NCBI RefSeq assembly: GCF_003268675.1
Contig: NZ_CP029378.1
Coordinates: forward strand, 6,634,001 to 6,698,000
Reading direction: 5' to 3'
Length of the DNA stretch: 64,000 bases
DNA from: Streptomyces bacillaris
GTDB lineage: Bacteria > Actinomycetota > Actinomycetes > Streptomycetales > Streptomycetaceae
The position numbers and the translations under genes are program-made. The notes below the pieces were generated by a model. The model saw only the letters and a program-made list of their open reading frames with translations. It had not been told where the DNA came from and did not search any database. The stretch's first letter is position 1; each line of letters starts with the position of its first letter. Positions 16,799 to 24,620 of this stretch are shown here, piece by piece.

Positions 16799-17524
16799 GT
16801 GCGCATCGGTGAATTGAGTCGCAGGTCCGGGGTGCCGGTGCCGACGATCAAGTACTACGTACGGGAACGGCTGCTGCCCGCCGGGGAGTTGACCAGCCCC
16901 AACCAGGCGGAGTACGGCCCCGGCCATGAGCGGCGCCTCCGCCTGATCCGGGTCCTGCTGGAGGTGGGCGGACTCTCGCTCGCCACCATCGGGGAGGTGC
17001 TGAAAGCCACCGACGACCCCGCACAGCCGGTGCTCAAGGTGCTCGGCGCAGCGGCGAAAGGGGTCACACCGCTGGAGGAGGGCGAGAGCGGTCCGGAGCT
17101 GGAACAGGCCCGGGAGGACGTGGTCGAACTGCTGCGACGGCGCGACTGGCAGGTCAGCGAGGGGACGACGGCCGCCGAGTCGCTGGCCGGGGTGATCTCG
17201 GCGCTGCGCCGGGTCGGGCACGGCGGTCTGGTCGACCTGATCGAGGAGTACGCGGACGCGGCCGAGTCCGTGGCCCGCGCGGACATCGGGTACGTACAGC
17301 GCCGGGTGGCCCGGGAGGATCTGGTCGAGAGCGTGGTCGTGGGGACGGTCCTGGGCGAGGCCATGTTCGGCGCGCTGCGCAGACTCGCCCACGAGGACGT
17401 CTCGTTCCGGCTGTACGAGGGGCTGGGCGCGGGCGGCGATGAGGCGCCTGCCGGTCGCGGTGGGCCTGCCGGTGCGCCTGACGGTGTGGACGGTGCGGGA
17501 GGCGCGGGGGCACCCGGGGCCTGA
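16799..17524 (+). CDS. MerR family transcriptional regulator
   Basis: This 241-residue regulator has the N-terminal winged-helix MerR domain: RIGELSRRSGVPVPTIKYYVRERLLPAG (residues 2-29), then the LRLIRVLLEVGGLSLATIGEVL helix. The rest, about 170 residues, is helical with no obvious metal-binding cysteine or cobalamin motif, so the effector is unknown. The C-terminal 30 residues are glycine/alanine-rich and probably disordered. GTG at 16799 has GGAAAGG upstream. It is divergent from the membrane-protein pair and probably controls them and itself through the inverted repeat between them. Confidence 0.85.
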   Translation: MRIGELSRRSGVPVPTIKYYVRERLLPAGELTSPNQAEYGPGHERRLRLIRVLLEVGGLSLATIGEVLKATDDPAQPVLKVLGAAAKGVTPLEEGESGPELEQAREDVVELLRRRDWQVSEGTTAAESLAGVISALRRVGHGGLVDLIEEYADAAESVARADIGYVQRRVAREDLVESVVVGTVLGEAMFGALRRLAHEDVSFRLYEGLGAGGDEAPAGRGGPAGAPDGVDGAGGAGAPGA

Positions 17525-17561
17525 GGTCCGACGATCGGGGCGAGACCCCCGCAGACGCAGA

Positions 17562-17595
17562 GACCCCGCCCACCGGGAGTGCGGTGGGCGGGGTC
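17562..17595. terminator. terminator after MerR gene
   Basis: GACCCCGCCCACC (17562-17574) pairs perfectly with GGTGGGCGGGGTC (17583-17595) around an 8-nt loop. The siderophore-interacting protein gene converges from the right. Confidence 0.8.
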
Positions 17596-17741
17596 CTGAG
17601 CGGGAGGAGCGGCGACGCGACCGCCGCTGGGCGGCCCTGGGCGGGAGGGGCACTCGCCCCCTGCCGAGTCCTGCCGGAGGGCACGCAGCCCGGGCTCCGC
17701 CCCCGCCGGAGCGCTCGACGGCCGAGCCCCCTGCCCAGGCG

Positions 17742-18593
17742 CTACGCGGCCGCCGCCGGTCCCTCCTGCTCGCGTTCCACCTGCTCGTTCCACTCGCGCT
17801 TCACCGCGCGCCAGGCGTCGTCGTTCTGGCCGAGGCGCCAGTAGCCGGAGATCGACAGCTGGGCGAGCGGGATCTGCCGCTCCACGCGCAGATAGCGGCG
17901 GATCTCCTTCACGAAGCCCGCCTCCCCGTGCACGAACGCCTGGACCTCGCCCTCGGGGAAGTCCAGCCCCTTCACGGCGGCGGTCAGCAGCTCACCGACC
18001 GGCCGGTCGCCGCGGTGCAGCCAGGTCACGGCCACCCCGTCGGGCGACACGATCTTCTGCTCCTCGGAGGCGTCCGGCACCTCGACGAAGGCGTGCACCA
18101 GGGCGCCCGCCGGCATCTGCTCCAGCGACGCGGCGATCGCCGGGAGGGCGCTCTCGTCGCCGACCAGCAGGTGCCAGTCGGCCGAGGCCTGCGGGGCGTA
18201 GGCGCCGCCGGGGCCGAGGAAGGTCACCTGCTCGCCCGCCTGGGCGCGCTGCGCCCACGGCCCGGCGAGGCCCTCGTCGCCGTGGACCACGAAGTCGACG
18301 GCCAACTCCCGGGCGACCGGGTCCCAGGAGCGGATCGTGTACGTCCGCGTCGTGGGCCACAGCTCGCGCGGGTGGCTCTCGCGGATGGCGGCGATGTCGA
18401 ACGGGTGCGGGTAGTCCGCGCCCTCGGGGGCGAAGCACAGCTTGATGTAGTGGTCGGTGAAGCCGTCCAGGGAGAAGTCCGCGAGCCCCTCGCCGCCGAG
18501 GACCACCCGCACCATGTGCGGGGTGATCTGCTCGGTGCGCACGACCTGCGCCCCCTGGGCCTTGGGTCCTTGCCGGGCCGGCCGCTCTGCCAC
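17742..18593 (-). CDS. siderophore-interacting protein (ViuB/SIP family ferric reductase)
   Basis: This 283-residue flavoprotein of the SIP/ViuB family reduces or releases iron from imported ferric siderophores in the cytoplasm. The FAD-binding region shows RTYTIRSWDPVARELAVDFVVHG (about residues 90-112) with the RTYT motif. The NAD(P)-binding half shows HLLVGDESALPAIAASLEQMP and the C-terminal SISGYWRLGQNDDAW that marks SIPs. The GTG at 18593 has GGGAG with a 7-nt spacer. A longer frame to 18680 exists, but it begins with low-complexity sequence. An iron box 102-119 bp upstream predicts repression by a DmdR/IdeR-type regulator when iron is plentiful. Confidence 0.92.
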   Translation of the reverse strand: MAERPARQGPKAQGAQVVRTEQITPHMVRVVLGGEGLADFSLDGFTDHYIKLCFAPEGADYPHPFDIAAIRESHPRELWPTTRTYTIRSWDPVARELAVDFVVHGDEGLAGPWAQRAQAGEQVTFLGPGGAYAPQASADWHLLVGDESALPAIAASLEQMPAGALVHAFVEVPDASEEQKIVSPDGVAVTWLHRGDRPVGELLTAAVKGLDFPEGEVQAFVHGEAGFVKEIRRYLRVERQIPLAQLSISGYWRLGQNDDAWRAVKREWNEQVEREQEGPAAAA

Positions 18594-18694
18594 GAGGTAC
18601 TCCCTGGGTTGTGACGTACGGGCGCGCCCGCCGGTGGACGGGTCCGTGCCGCGTACGTATCGGCGCACGGGGCCGGACACCTCCGGCCCCCATG

Positions 18695-18712
18695 ACTTAG
18701 GTATGCCTAAGT
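18695..18712. promoter_or_regulatory. iron box (DmdR/IdeR-type operator)
   Basis: ACTTAGG-TATG-CCTAAGT is a perfect 7-bp inverted repeat with a 4-bp centre and the TTAGG/CCTAA core of actinobacterial iron boxes. It lies between the exonuclease stop and the siderophore-interacting protein gene. Confidence 0.85.
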
Positions 18713-18719
18713 TAACACT

Positions 18720-19643
18720 TCAGGCCCGGAGTGTGGTGAGGAGCCGCTGAAGCGCCCCGCCCAGGCCCCACTGCCCGGCAAGCGCTTCCAGGGCGGCCGG
18801 GTCGCGCGGCTCGCGGGGGAGCGCCGGGTCGAAGTCGGGCAGCGGCACGTCCGCCGCCACCCGCACGACCTTCGGCGCCACCGCCACATAGTCCCGCGCC
18901 TCGTCCAGCCGCTTGCGCTGCGAGGGCGTGAGCTTCGCCTTCGGGTCGTCCACCGCCGCCATGATCCCGGCCAGATCCCCGTACGCGTCCAGCAGCTTGG
19001 CCGCCGTCTTCTCGCCGATGCCGGGCACGCCCGGAAGCCCGTCGCTCGGGTCGCCGCGGAGGAGGGCCAGGTCGACATAGCCCGCGCCGTCCACCCCGTA
19101 CTTCTCGCGGAGCCACGCCTCGTCGGTCAGCTGGAGCGTGCCGACCCCCTTGAGCGGATAGAGCACCCGTACCTGCCGGGCGTCGTCGACCAGCTGATAC
19201 AGATCGCGGTCGCCGGTCACGATGTCCACCGGGCCGGTCGCGCGGGCGGTGAGCGTGCCGATCACGTCGTCCGCCTCGTACGGAGTGACGCCGACCCGGG
19301 CGATCCCCAGCGCGTCCAGCACGTCCTCGATGATCGGGACCTGCGGGGAGAGCGTGTCCGGAATCTCCTCCTCGTCCGTCTGCCCGGCAGGTGTCTCCTC
19401 GGCCACCCGGTGCGCCTTGTACGTCGGGATCAGGTCCACCCGCCACTGCGGGCGCCAGTCGTTGTCCCAGCAGGCCACCAGCTCGTCCGGCCGGTGGTCC
19501 TGCACCAGGCGGGCGATGAAGTCGAGCAGCCCGCGCGCGGCGTTGACCGGGGTCCCGTCCGGTGCGCGCACCGAGTCGGGGACGCCGAAATAGGCGCGGA
19601 AGTAGAGGGAGGCGGTGTCGAGGAGCATCAGGCGTCGCGTCAC
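18720..19643 (-). CDS. 5'-3' exonuclease (PIN/H3TH, Pol I N-domain-like)
   Basis: This stand-alone protein of about 307 residues resembles the N-terminal 5' nuclease domain of DNA polymerase I and removes 5' flaps or RNA primers. Acidic metal ligands occur in LMLLDTASLYFRAYFG, LVACWDNDW, YEADDVIGTL and IVTGDRDLYQLV. The helix-three-turn-helix DNA-binding motif is GDPSDGLPGVPGIGEKTAAKLL near residues 190-211. The start is uncertain: GTG at 19643, ATG at 19628 and GTG at 19667 are in frame and none has a clear ribosome site. The domain itself begins right after 19628. The upstream region is shared with the divergent transporter operon. Confidence 0.9.
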   Translation of the reverse strand: MTRRLMLLDTASLYFRAYFGVPDSVRAPDGTPVNAARGLLDFIARLVQDHRPDELVACWDNDWRPQWRVDLIPTYKAHRVAEETPAGQTDEEEIPDTLSPQVPIIEDVLDALGIARVGVTPYEADDVIGTLTARATGPVDIVTGDRDLYQLVDDARQVRVLYPLKGVGTLQLTDEAWLREKYGVDGAGYVDLALLRGDPSDGLPGVPGIGEKTAAKLLDAYGDLAGIMAAVDDPKAKLTPSQRKRLDEARDYVAVAPKVVRVAADVPLPDFDPALPREPRDPAALEALAGQWGLGGALQRLLTTLRA

Positions 19644-19749
19644 GGAACCGATGATGCCCCACGCCACTGACAGTCGCCGCCGCTGGCTCCCGGTGACCGA
19701 AAACCATCGCTGAAGTGAGCTGGATCACTCTTCCGTTTGGTCCGTGTAA

Positions 19750-19792
19750 GGACGGGCAGGCGCGCCACCGGAGCGAACCACGTCCCTTTTTT
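19750..19792 (+). terminator. first terminator-like hairpin in proV leader
   Basis: GGACG (19750-19754) pairs with CGTCC (19781-19785) around a loop that contains a further CGC/GCG pairing, followed by C and six Ts (19787-19792). A T-run of this length is unusual for this genome. It lies upstream of the transporter gene, not downstream of any same-strand gene. Confidence 0.5.
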
Positions 19793-19832
19793 CACCGGGT
19801 GCGTGCCATGCGGGCCGAATCCGCACCGCTCC

Positions 19833-19865
19833 ACGGTCTGCCGGCGGGGGTGGCAGACCGTTTTT
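19833..19865 (+). terminator. second intrinsic terminator just before proV
   Basis: ACGGTCTGCC (19833-19842) pairs perfectly with GGCAGACCGT (19852-19861) and runs into TTTT (19862-19865). It ends only 13 bp before the ribosome site of the transporter ATPase, so it sits inside the 5' leader and could act as an attenuator. Confidence 0.7.
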
Positions 19866-19887
19866 CAGTTCAACCCGTGAGGTGCAT

Positions 19888-21051
19888 GTGTCAAGGCTGC
19901 AAGCCGAAAACTTGTACAAAGTGTTCGGCCGACGACCCGATCAAGCCGTCCGGAAGCTGGAGGACGGCGCGGACCGCGACGAACTCCGCGCCGACGGAAC
20001 GACCGCAGCGGTGATCGACGCCTCCTTCACGGTGGAGCCGGGCCAGATCTTCGTGGTGATGGGGCTCTCCGGCTCGGGCAAGTCCACCCTGCTGCGGATG
20101 CTCAACGGGCTCCTCGAACCCACCGCCGGACGCGTGCTCTTCGACGGCCAGGACCTGACCGCCCTGGCCCCCCGCGAGCTGCGCCAGGTGCGCTCCACCA
20201 AGATCAGCATGGTCTTCCAGCACTTCGCGCTCTTCCCGCACCGGAGCGTCCTGGACAACGCCGCGTACGGCCTGGAGGTCCAGGGCGTACCCAAGGCCGA
20301 GCGGATCGAACGCGCCGCCGAGGCCCTCCAGCTCACCGGCCTGGCCGGCTGGGAGAACTCCTGGCCCGACGAGCTGTCCGGCGGTATGCAGCAGCGCGTC
20401 GGCCTCGCCCGCGCGCTCGCCACCGACGCCGACCTGCTCCTCATGGACGAGTCCTTCAGCGCGCTCGACCCGCTGATCCGCCGTGACATGCAGGACCAGC
20501 TCCTGGAGCTCCAGAAGCGGCTGAAGAAGACCATCGTCTTCATCACCCACGACCTCAACGAGGCCATGCGCCTGGGCGACCGGATCGCCGTGATGCGCGA
20601 CGGGCGGATCGTCCAGCTCGGCACCGCCGAGGACATCCTCGTCACTCCGGCCAACGACTACGTCGCCTCCTTCACCCAGGACGTCGACCGCTCCCGGGTC
20701 CTCACCGCGGGCGCCATCATGGCCGAACCGCACACCGTGATGGGCTCCACCACCGAGGCCGGCACCGAACTGCGCACCCCGCAGGACGTCCTCGCCGCCG
20801 CCCCCGCCACGGTCGGGGAGTCCACGCCGGTCATCGAGCTGTTCGGGCCCTGCTCGACGAGCGCGGACCCGGTGGCCGTCACCGACGCCAAGGGCAGGCT
20901 CGTCGGCGTCGTCCCCGGCTCCCGGCTGCTCGCCGTCCTCGGCGACCCGATGACGCCCACGGAATCACCGCAGGCCACGGCCTCCGACAACGATGCCGTG
21001 AAGAACGGCGACGGCAAGAACGACGGAGTGAAGAAGGTGGCCCGTGTCTAG
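19888..21051 (+). CDS. glycine betaine/proline ABC transporter ATP-binding protein
   Basis: This 387-residue ATPase is of the ProV/OpuAA type and powers uptake of compatible solutes such as glycine betaine. It has Walker A GLSGSGKST (near residue 57), the Q-loop VFQHFALFPH, the ABC signature LSGGMQQRVGLARALA, and Walker B LLLMDESFSALDP. A C-terminal CBS-like regulatory region (about residues 275-355) is present, though its second half is weak. The tail is Asn/Lys/Gly-rich. GAGG at 19879-19882 sits five bases before the GTG at 19888 and overlaps the alternative GTG at 19882, which decides the start. The permease start overlaps its stop by 8 bp. Confidence 0.93.
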   Translation: MSRLQAENLYKVFGRRPDQAVRKLEDGADRDELRADGTTAAVIDASFTVEPGQIFVVMGLSGSGKSTLLRMLNGLLEPTAGRVLFDGQDLTALAPRELRQVRSTKISMVFQHFALFPHRSVLDNAAYGLEVQGVPKAERIERAAEALQLTGLAGWENSWPDELSGGMQQRVGLARALATDADLLLMDESFSALDPLIRRDMQDQLLELQKRLKKTIVFITHDLNEAMRLGDRIAVMRDGRIVQLGTAEDILVTPANDYVASFTQDVDRSRVLTAGAIMAEPHTVMGSTTEAGTELRTPQDVLAAAPATVGESTPVIELFGPCSTSADPVAVTDAKGRLVGVVPGSRLLAVLGDPMTPTESPQATASDNDAVKNGDGKNDGVKKVARV

Positions 21052-22905
21052 GCTCCCTCTCGGTGACTGGGTCGACTCCGCCGTCGACTGGCTGCAGACC
21101 CATCTCGCCTGGCTCTTCGACGCGATCAGTACGGTCGTCGGGGGCATGTTCGACGGCATAGCCGCCGTCCTCTCCGCCCCCACCCCCTCCTCTTCGCCGG
21201 TATCGTCGCGATCATCGCCTGGTGGCTGCGCGGGCTGCCGGCCGGGCTGCTGGCCTTCGCCGGGTTCACCCTCATCGACTCCGTCGAGCTGTGGGCCGAG
21301 GCGATGGACACCCTCACCCTGGTGCTCGTCGCGACCCTCGTCACGCTGGCCATCGCCGTACCGCTCGGCATCTGGTCCTCCCGGTCCAAGACCGTCAGCG
21401 CGATCATCCGGCCGGTCCTGGACTTCATGCAGACCATGCCCGCCATGGTCTACCTGATCCCCGGCGTCATCTTCTTCGGCGTCGGTGTGGTCCCCGGCAT
21501 CATCGCCACCATCATCTTCGCGCTGCCCCCGGGCGTCCGGATGACCGAACTCGGCATCCGCCAGGTCGACGGCGAACTCGTCGAGGCGGCCGAGGCGTTC
21601 GGCACCACCTCGCGCAACACCCTGCTGCGCATCCAGCTCCCGCTGGCGCTCCCCACGATCATGGCGGGCATCAACCAGGTCATCATGCTGGGCCTTTCCA
21701 TGGTCGTCATCGCGGGCATGGTCGGCGGCGGCGGCCTCGGCGGCTCCGTCTACCGGGCGATCGGCAACATCGACGTCGGTCTCGGCTTCGAGGCGGGCAT
21801 CTCCATCGTCATCCTCGCCATGTACCTGGACCGGATGACCGGGGCGCTCGGCCGCGAGGTCTCCCCGCTGGGCCGCCGCGCCGCCGCCAAGGCCCAGGCC
21901 GCCGCCGAGGGCTGGAAGATCTGGACGTACCGTCCGCAGCCCGTCGTCGCGGTCGCCGGCATCGTCGCCCTCGCGCTCGTCGCGGGCGGCATGGGCGTCT
22001 TCGGCGGCTCCGCCAAGGACACCACCGCCTCCGGCACCGCGCAGATCGGCGCGGGCAAGAAGGTCAGCATCGGCTACATCCCCTGGGACGAGGGCATCGC
22101 CTCCACGTACCTCTGGAAGGAGATGCTGGAGCGGCGCGGCTTCGAGGTCGACGTCACCCAGTACGAGGCCGGGTCGCTCTACACCGGTATGGCCAACGGC
22201 CAGATCGACTTCCAGACCGACTCCTGGCTCCCCGTCACCCACGCCAGCTACTGGGAGAAGTACCAGGACCGCCTGGACGACCTGGGCGCCTGGTACGCCC
22301 CCACCTCGCTGGAGCTGGCCGTCCCGGCGTACATGAAGGACATCAAGTCCATGGAGGACCTGAAGGGCCGGGCCTCCGAGTTCAAGGGCCGGATCGTCGG
22401 CATCGAGCCCAGCGCCGGTGAGATGGGCCTGCTGAAGTCGAAGCTCCTGCCGGGCTACGGCCTGGACAAGGAGTACAAGCTCATCGACGGCTCCACCCAG
22501 TCCATGCTGGCCGAGCTGAAGCGCGCGTACGCCAAGAAGGAACCGATCGTCGTCCCGCTCTGGTCGCCGCACTGGGCCTACAACGAGTACGACCTCACCA
22601 AGCTGGCCGACCCCAAGAAGCTCTGGGGCGAGGGCGACGGTGTGCACACCCTCTCCCGCAAGGGCTTCGCGAAGGACCAGCCCGAGGTCGCGCAGTGGCT
22701 CAAGAGCTTCAAGATGACCGAGAAGCAGCTCACCAGCCTCGAGGCAGAGATCCAGAAGACCGGCGCGGGCAAGGAGCAGGAGGCCGTCCGCATCTGGCTG
22801 GAGGCCAACCCGGGCGTCGCGGACAAGTGGACCCCGGTCCCCGAGGGCACCGAGAAGGCGCAGGCCGCCGGGGCGCAGCAGGTCGCCGCGGGCGGGAGGA
22901 GCTGA
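21044..22905 (+). pseudogene. glycine betaine permease/substrate-binding fusion with apparent frameshift
   Basis: Translation from the GTG at 21044 gives the correct permease N-terminus (RLPLGDWVDSAVDWLQTHLAWLFDAI) for 48 codons. The remaining 573 codons are in another frame: LLFAGIVAIIAWWLRGL resumes at 21187. One base is missing at a C5 run (21183-21187); a sixth C would restore the frame. After the break come the permease domain (LDFMQTMPAMVYLIPG, GMVGGGGLGGSVYRA) and a further hydrophobic segment. Then comes an OpuAC-type binding domain (VSIGYIPWDEGIASTYLW, QIDFQTDSWLPVTH), giving a ProW-ProX fusion. An ATG at 21304 could yield a shortened product lacking the first membrane segments. It could be a real inactivation or a sequencing error in the homopolymer. 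Confidence 0.8.
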
Positions 22906-23030
22906 ACGAGAAGCAGCTCGGCGGTCTGGAGAACGAGATCCAGAAGCGCGGCGCGGGCCACGAGGAGGAGGCCGTGAAGGCCTGGATGGCCGACAACCCG
23001 GGCATCGCGGACACCATGGCGCCCCTGTAG
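22899..23030 (+). pseudogene. remnant of a second OpuAC-type C-terminus
   Basis: Directly after the binding-protein stop, in a different frame, 43 codons read ELNEKQLGGLENEIQKRGAG and onward to a TAG at 23028-23030. They align with the end of the intact copy (MTEKQLTSLEAEIQKTGAG at about 22714-22770) and with its tail AWMADNPGIAD versus IWLEANPGVAD. There is no start codon or ribosome site for this piece. It is best explained as the leftover end of a tandem paralogous binding-protein gene after a deletion. Confidence 0.75.
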
Positions 23031-23059
23031 AGGCTCCGGTCCGGTAAAAGCGCAGGTGA

Positions 23060-23093
23060 GGGGTGGGTGCCGCCGACGGGCGGGGCCCACCCC
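23060..23093. terminator. terminator after betaine transporter
   Basis: GGGGTGGG (23060-23067) pairs with CCCACCCC (23086-23093). It closes the transporter region before the XRE regulator. Confidence 0.6.
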
Positions 23094-23191
23094 TTCCGGC
23101 TGTCCGAGGGCCGATTACCGGACGTCTTGCGCAACCATGTGCGTAAGGTGCTGGCAGCCGGGAGGATGGCTGAGGCGGGAGGGAGCCGTTC

Positions 23192-23737
23192 ATGGACGAC
23201 AAGGACACACCGCGGGTGGGTGCCGCGGTCCGCCGCAGACGCCGCACCCTGGGCCTCACGCTGGCCGCGGTCGCCGAGCGCAGCGGGCTCTCCGTGCCCT
23301 TCCTCAGCCAGATCGAGAACGAGCGAGCCCGTCCCAGCGCCCGCTCCCTCGACCGGGTCGCCGAGGCCCTGGAGACCACCACCTCCCGGCTGCGGGCCGC
23401 CGCCGACTCGGCCCGCGCGGTCGACGTCGTACGGGGCGAGGAGGGCGACGGCATCCGCCGGGTGGTGCGCGGCCGCCACCAGCTCAGCGCCCTGGAGTTC
23501 ACCGGCGAGATCGACCTCGGGCGCGAGTTCCAGCACCGCAACGACGAGCTGATGTACGTCGTGGAGGGCGCCGCCGAGGTGGAGGCGGAGGGCCAGGCGT
23601 ACCGGCTGGAGCGCGGCGACACCCTGTTCCTCTCCGGCGGTGTACGGCACCGCTGGCGCGCCACCCGCCCCGGCACCCGGCTCCTGCTCGTCGCCGTCGC
23701 GGAGCACATCGACGCCACGTACGACTCGCGCCGCTGA
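23192..23737 (+). CDS. XRE-family regulator with cupin domain
   Basis: This 181-residue transcriptional regulator has an N-terminal helix-turn-helix (VRRRRRTLGLTLAAVAERSGLS, then FLSQIENERARPSARSLDRVAEAL; about residues 10-60). A C-terminal cupin barrel follows (about residues 105-175, with LMYVVEGAAEVEAEGQAYRLERGDTLFLSGGVRHRW). Cupin-HTH proteins of this type usually sense small metabolites, and the ligand is unknown here. A GGAGGGAGCC ribosome site precedes the ATG. It lies 28 bp before the metal-receptor-like gene on the same strand, so the two may be co-transcribed. Confidence 0.88.
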   Translation: MDDKDTPRVGAAVRRRRRTLGLTLAAVAERSGLSVPFLSQIENERARPSARSLDRVAEALETTTSRLRAAADSARAVDVVRGEEGDGIRRVVRGRHQLSALEFTGEIDLGREFQHRNDELMYVVEGAAEVEAEGQAYRLERGDTLFLSGGVRHRWRATRPGTRLLLVAVAEHIDATYDSRR

Positions 23738-23765
23738 GAGACCGGGAGAGACAGGGGAGCGGGAA

Positions 23766-24620
23766 GTGTCCGAAGTGCCGGGAGCGCCGGAAGCATCAGG
23801 AGCACCGGGAGCGTCCGACGTGCCGAACCGGCCCGGAGGAGCGTCCGACGAGACGGCACGCGGGGGCGCGTCAGACGTGCCGAACAGGCCCGGAGCGCCG
23901 AACGTGCCCCCGCGTGTCGTCTCCCTGGTCCCCTCCCTCACCGAGGCCGTCGCCGCCACCGCCCCCGGGCTGCTCGTCGGCGTCACCGACTGGTGCACGC
24001 ACCCGGCGGATCTCGCCGCCGCCCGCATCGGCGGCACCAAGAACCCGGACGTGGCCGCGATCACCGCCCTCGCCCCGGATCTGGTGATCGCCAACGAGGA
24101 GGAGAACCGCGCCCCCGACCTCGCCGCACTGCGGGCGGCCGGGCTGGACGTCCTGGTCACCGGGATCCGCACCCTGGAGCAGGCCTTCACCGAGCTGGAC
24201 CGGGTTCTCACCGCCGGCTGCGGCCTGCCCCGCCCCCGCTGGCTGGACGAGGCCGAGGCCGCCTGGGCCGCGCTCCCCGCGCCCTCGGGCGACCCCCGGC
24301 CCGCCGTCGTACCGATCTGGCGCCGCCCCTGGATGGTGCTCGGCTCCGACACCTTCGCCGGGGACCTGCTGGCCCGGCTCGGGGTGCGCAACGTCTACGC
24401 GGACCATGCCGAGCGCTACCCGCGCATCCCGCTCGACGAGCTGAACGCGTCCGGTGCCGAGCTGGTCGTCCTGCCGGACGAGCCCTACCGCTTCACCGCC
24501 GACGACGGGCCCGAGGCCTTCCCCCGCCTGCCCGCCGCCCTCGTCGACGGCCGCCTGCTCACCTGGTACGGGCCGTCGCTGGCGCGGGCCGCGCGGGAGC
24601 TGCCGTCAGCGCTCCGCTGA
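23766..24620 (+). CDS. helical-backbone metal receptor (BtuF-like), no signal peptide
   Basis: This 284-residue protein resembles the class III periplasmic binding proteins for cobalamin and siderophores: VVSLVPSLTEAVAATAPGLLVGVTDWCTHP, then PDVAAITALAPDLVIANEEENR and YPRIPLDELNASGAELVVLPDEPYRF. The N-terminus has no signal sequence or lipobox. Instead there is a repetitive tract with GASDVPNRPG twice (about residues 17-45). The GTG at 23766 follows GGGAGCGGGAA; longer frames run into the preceding gene. Without export it cannot serve as an ordinary transporter receptor, so its job is unclear. Its last 62 bp overlap the end of the convergent transporter gene. Confidence 0.75.
   Translation: MSEVPGAPEASGAPGASDVPNRPGGASDETARGGASDVPNRPGAPNVPPRVVSLVPSLTEAVAATAPGLLVGVTDWCTHPADLAAARIGGTKNPDVAAITALAPDLVIANEEENRAPDLAALRAAGLDVLVTGIRTLEQAFTELDRVLTAGCGLPRPRWLDEAEAAWAALPAPSGDPRPAVVPIWRRPWMVLGSDTFAGDLLARLGVRNVYADHAERYPRIPLDELNASGAELVVLPDEPYRFTADDGPEAFPRLPAALVDGRLLTWYGPSLARAARELPSALR

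Noticed and set aside
19800..19870. Resemblance to a c-di-AMP (ydaO-type) riboswitch (GCCGAATCC and GGCGGGGG segments) before proV
   Set aside because: Only two short segments match from memory, their order and spacing are wrong for the two-fold architecture, and the region is too short. I kept only the terminator hairpins.
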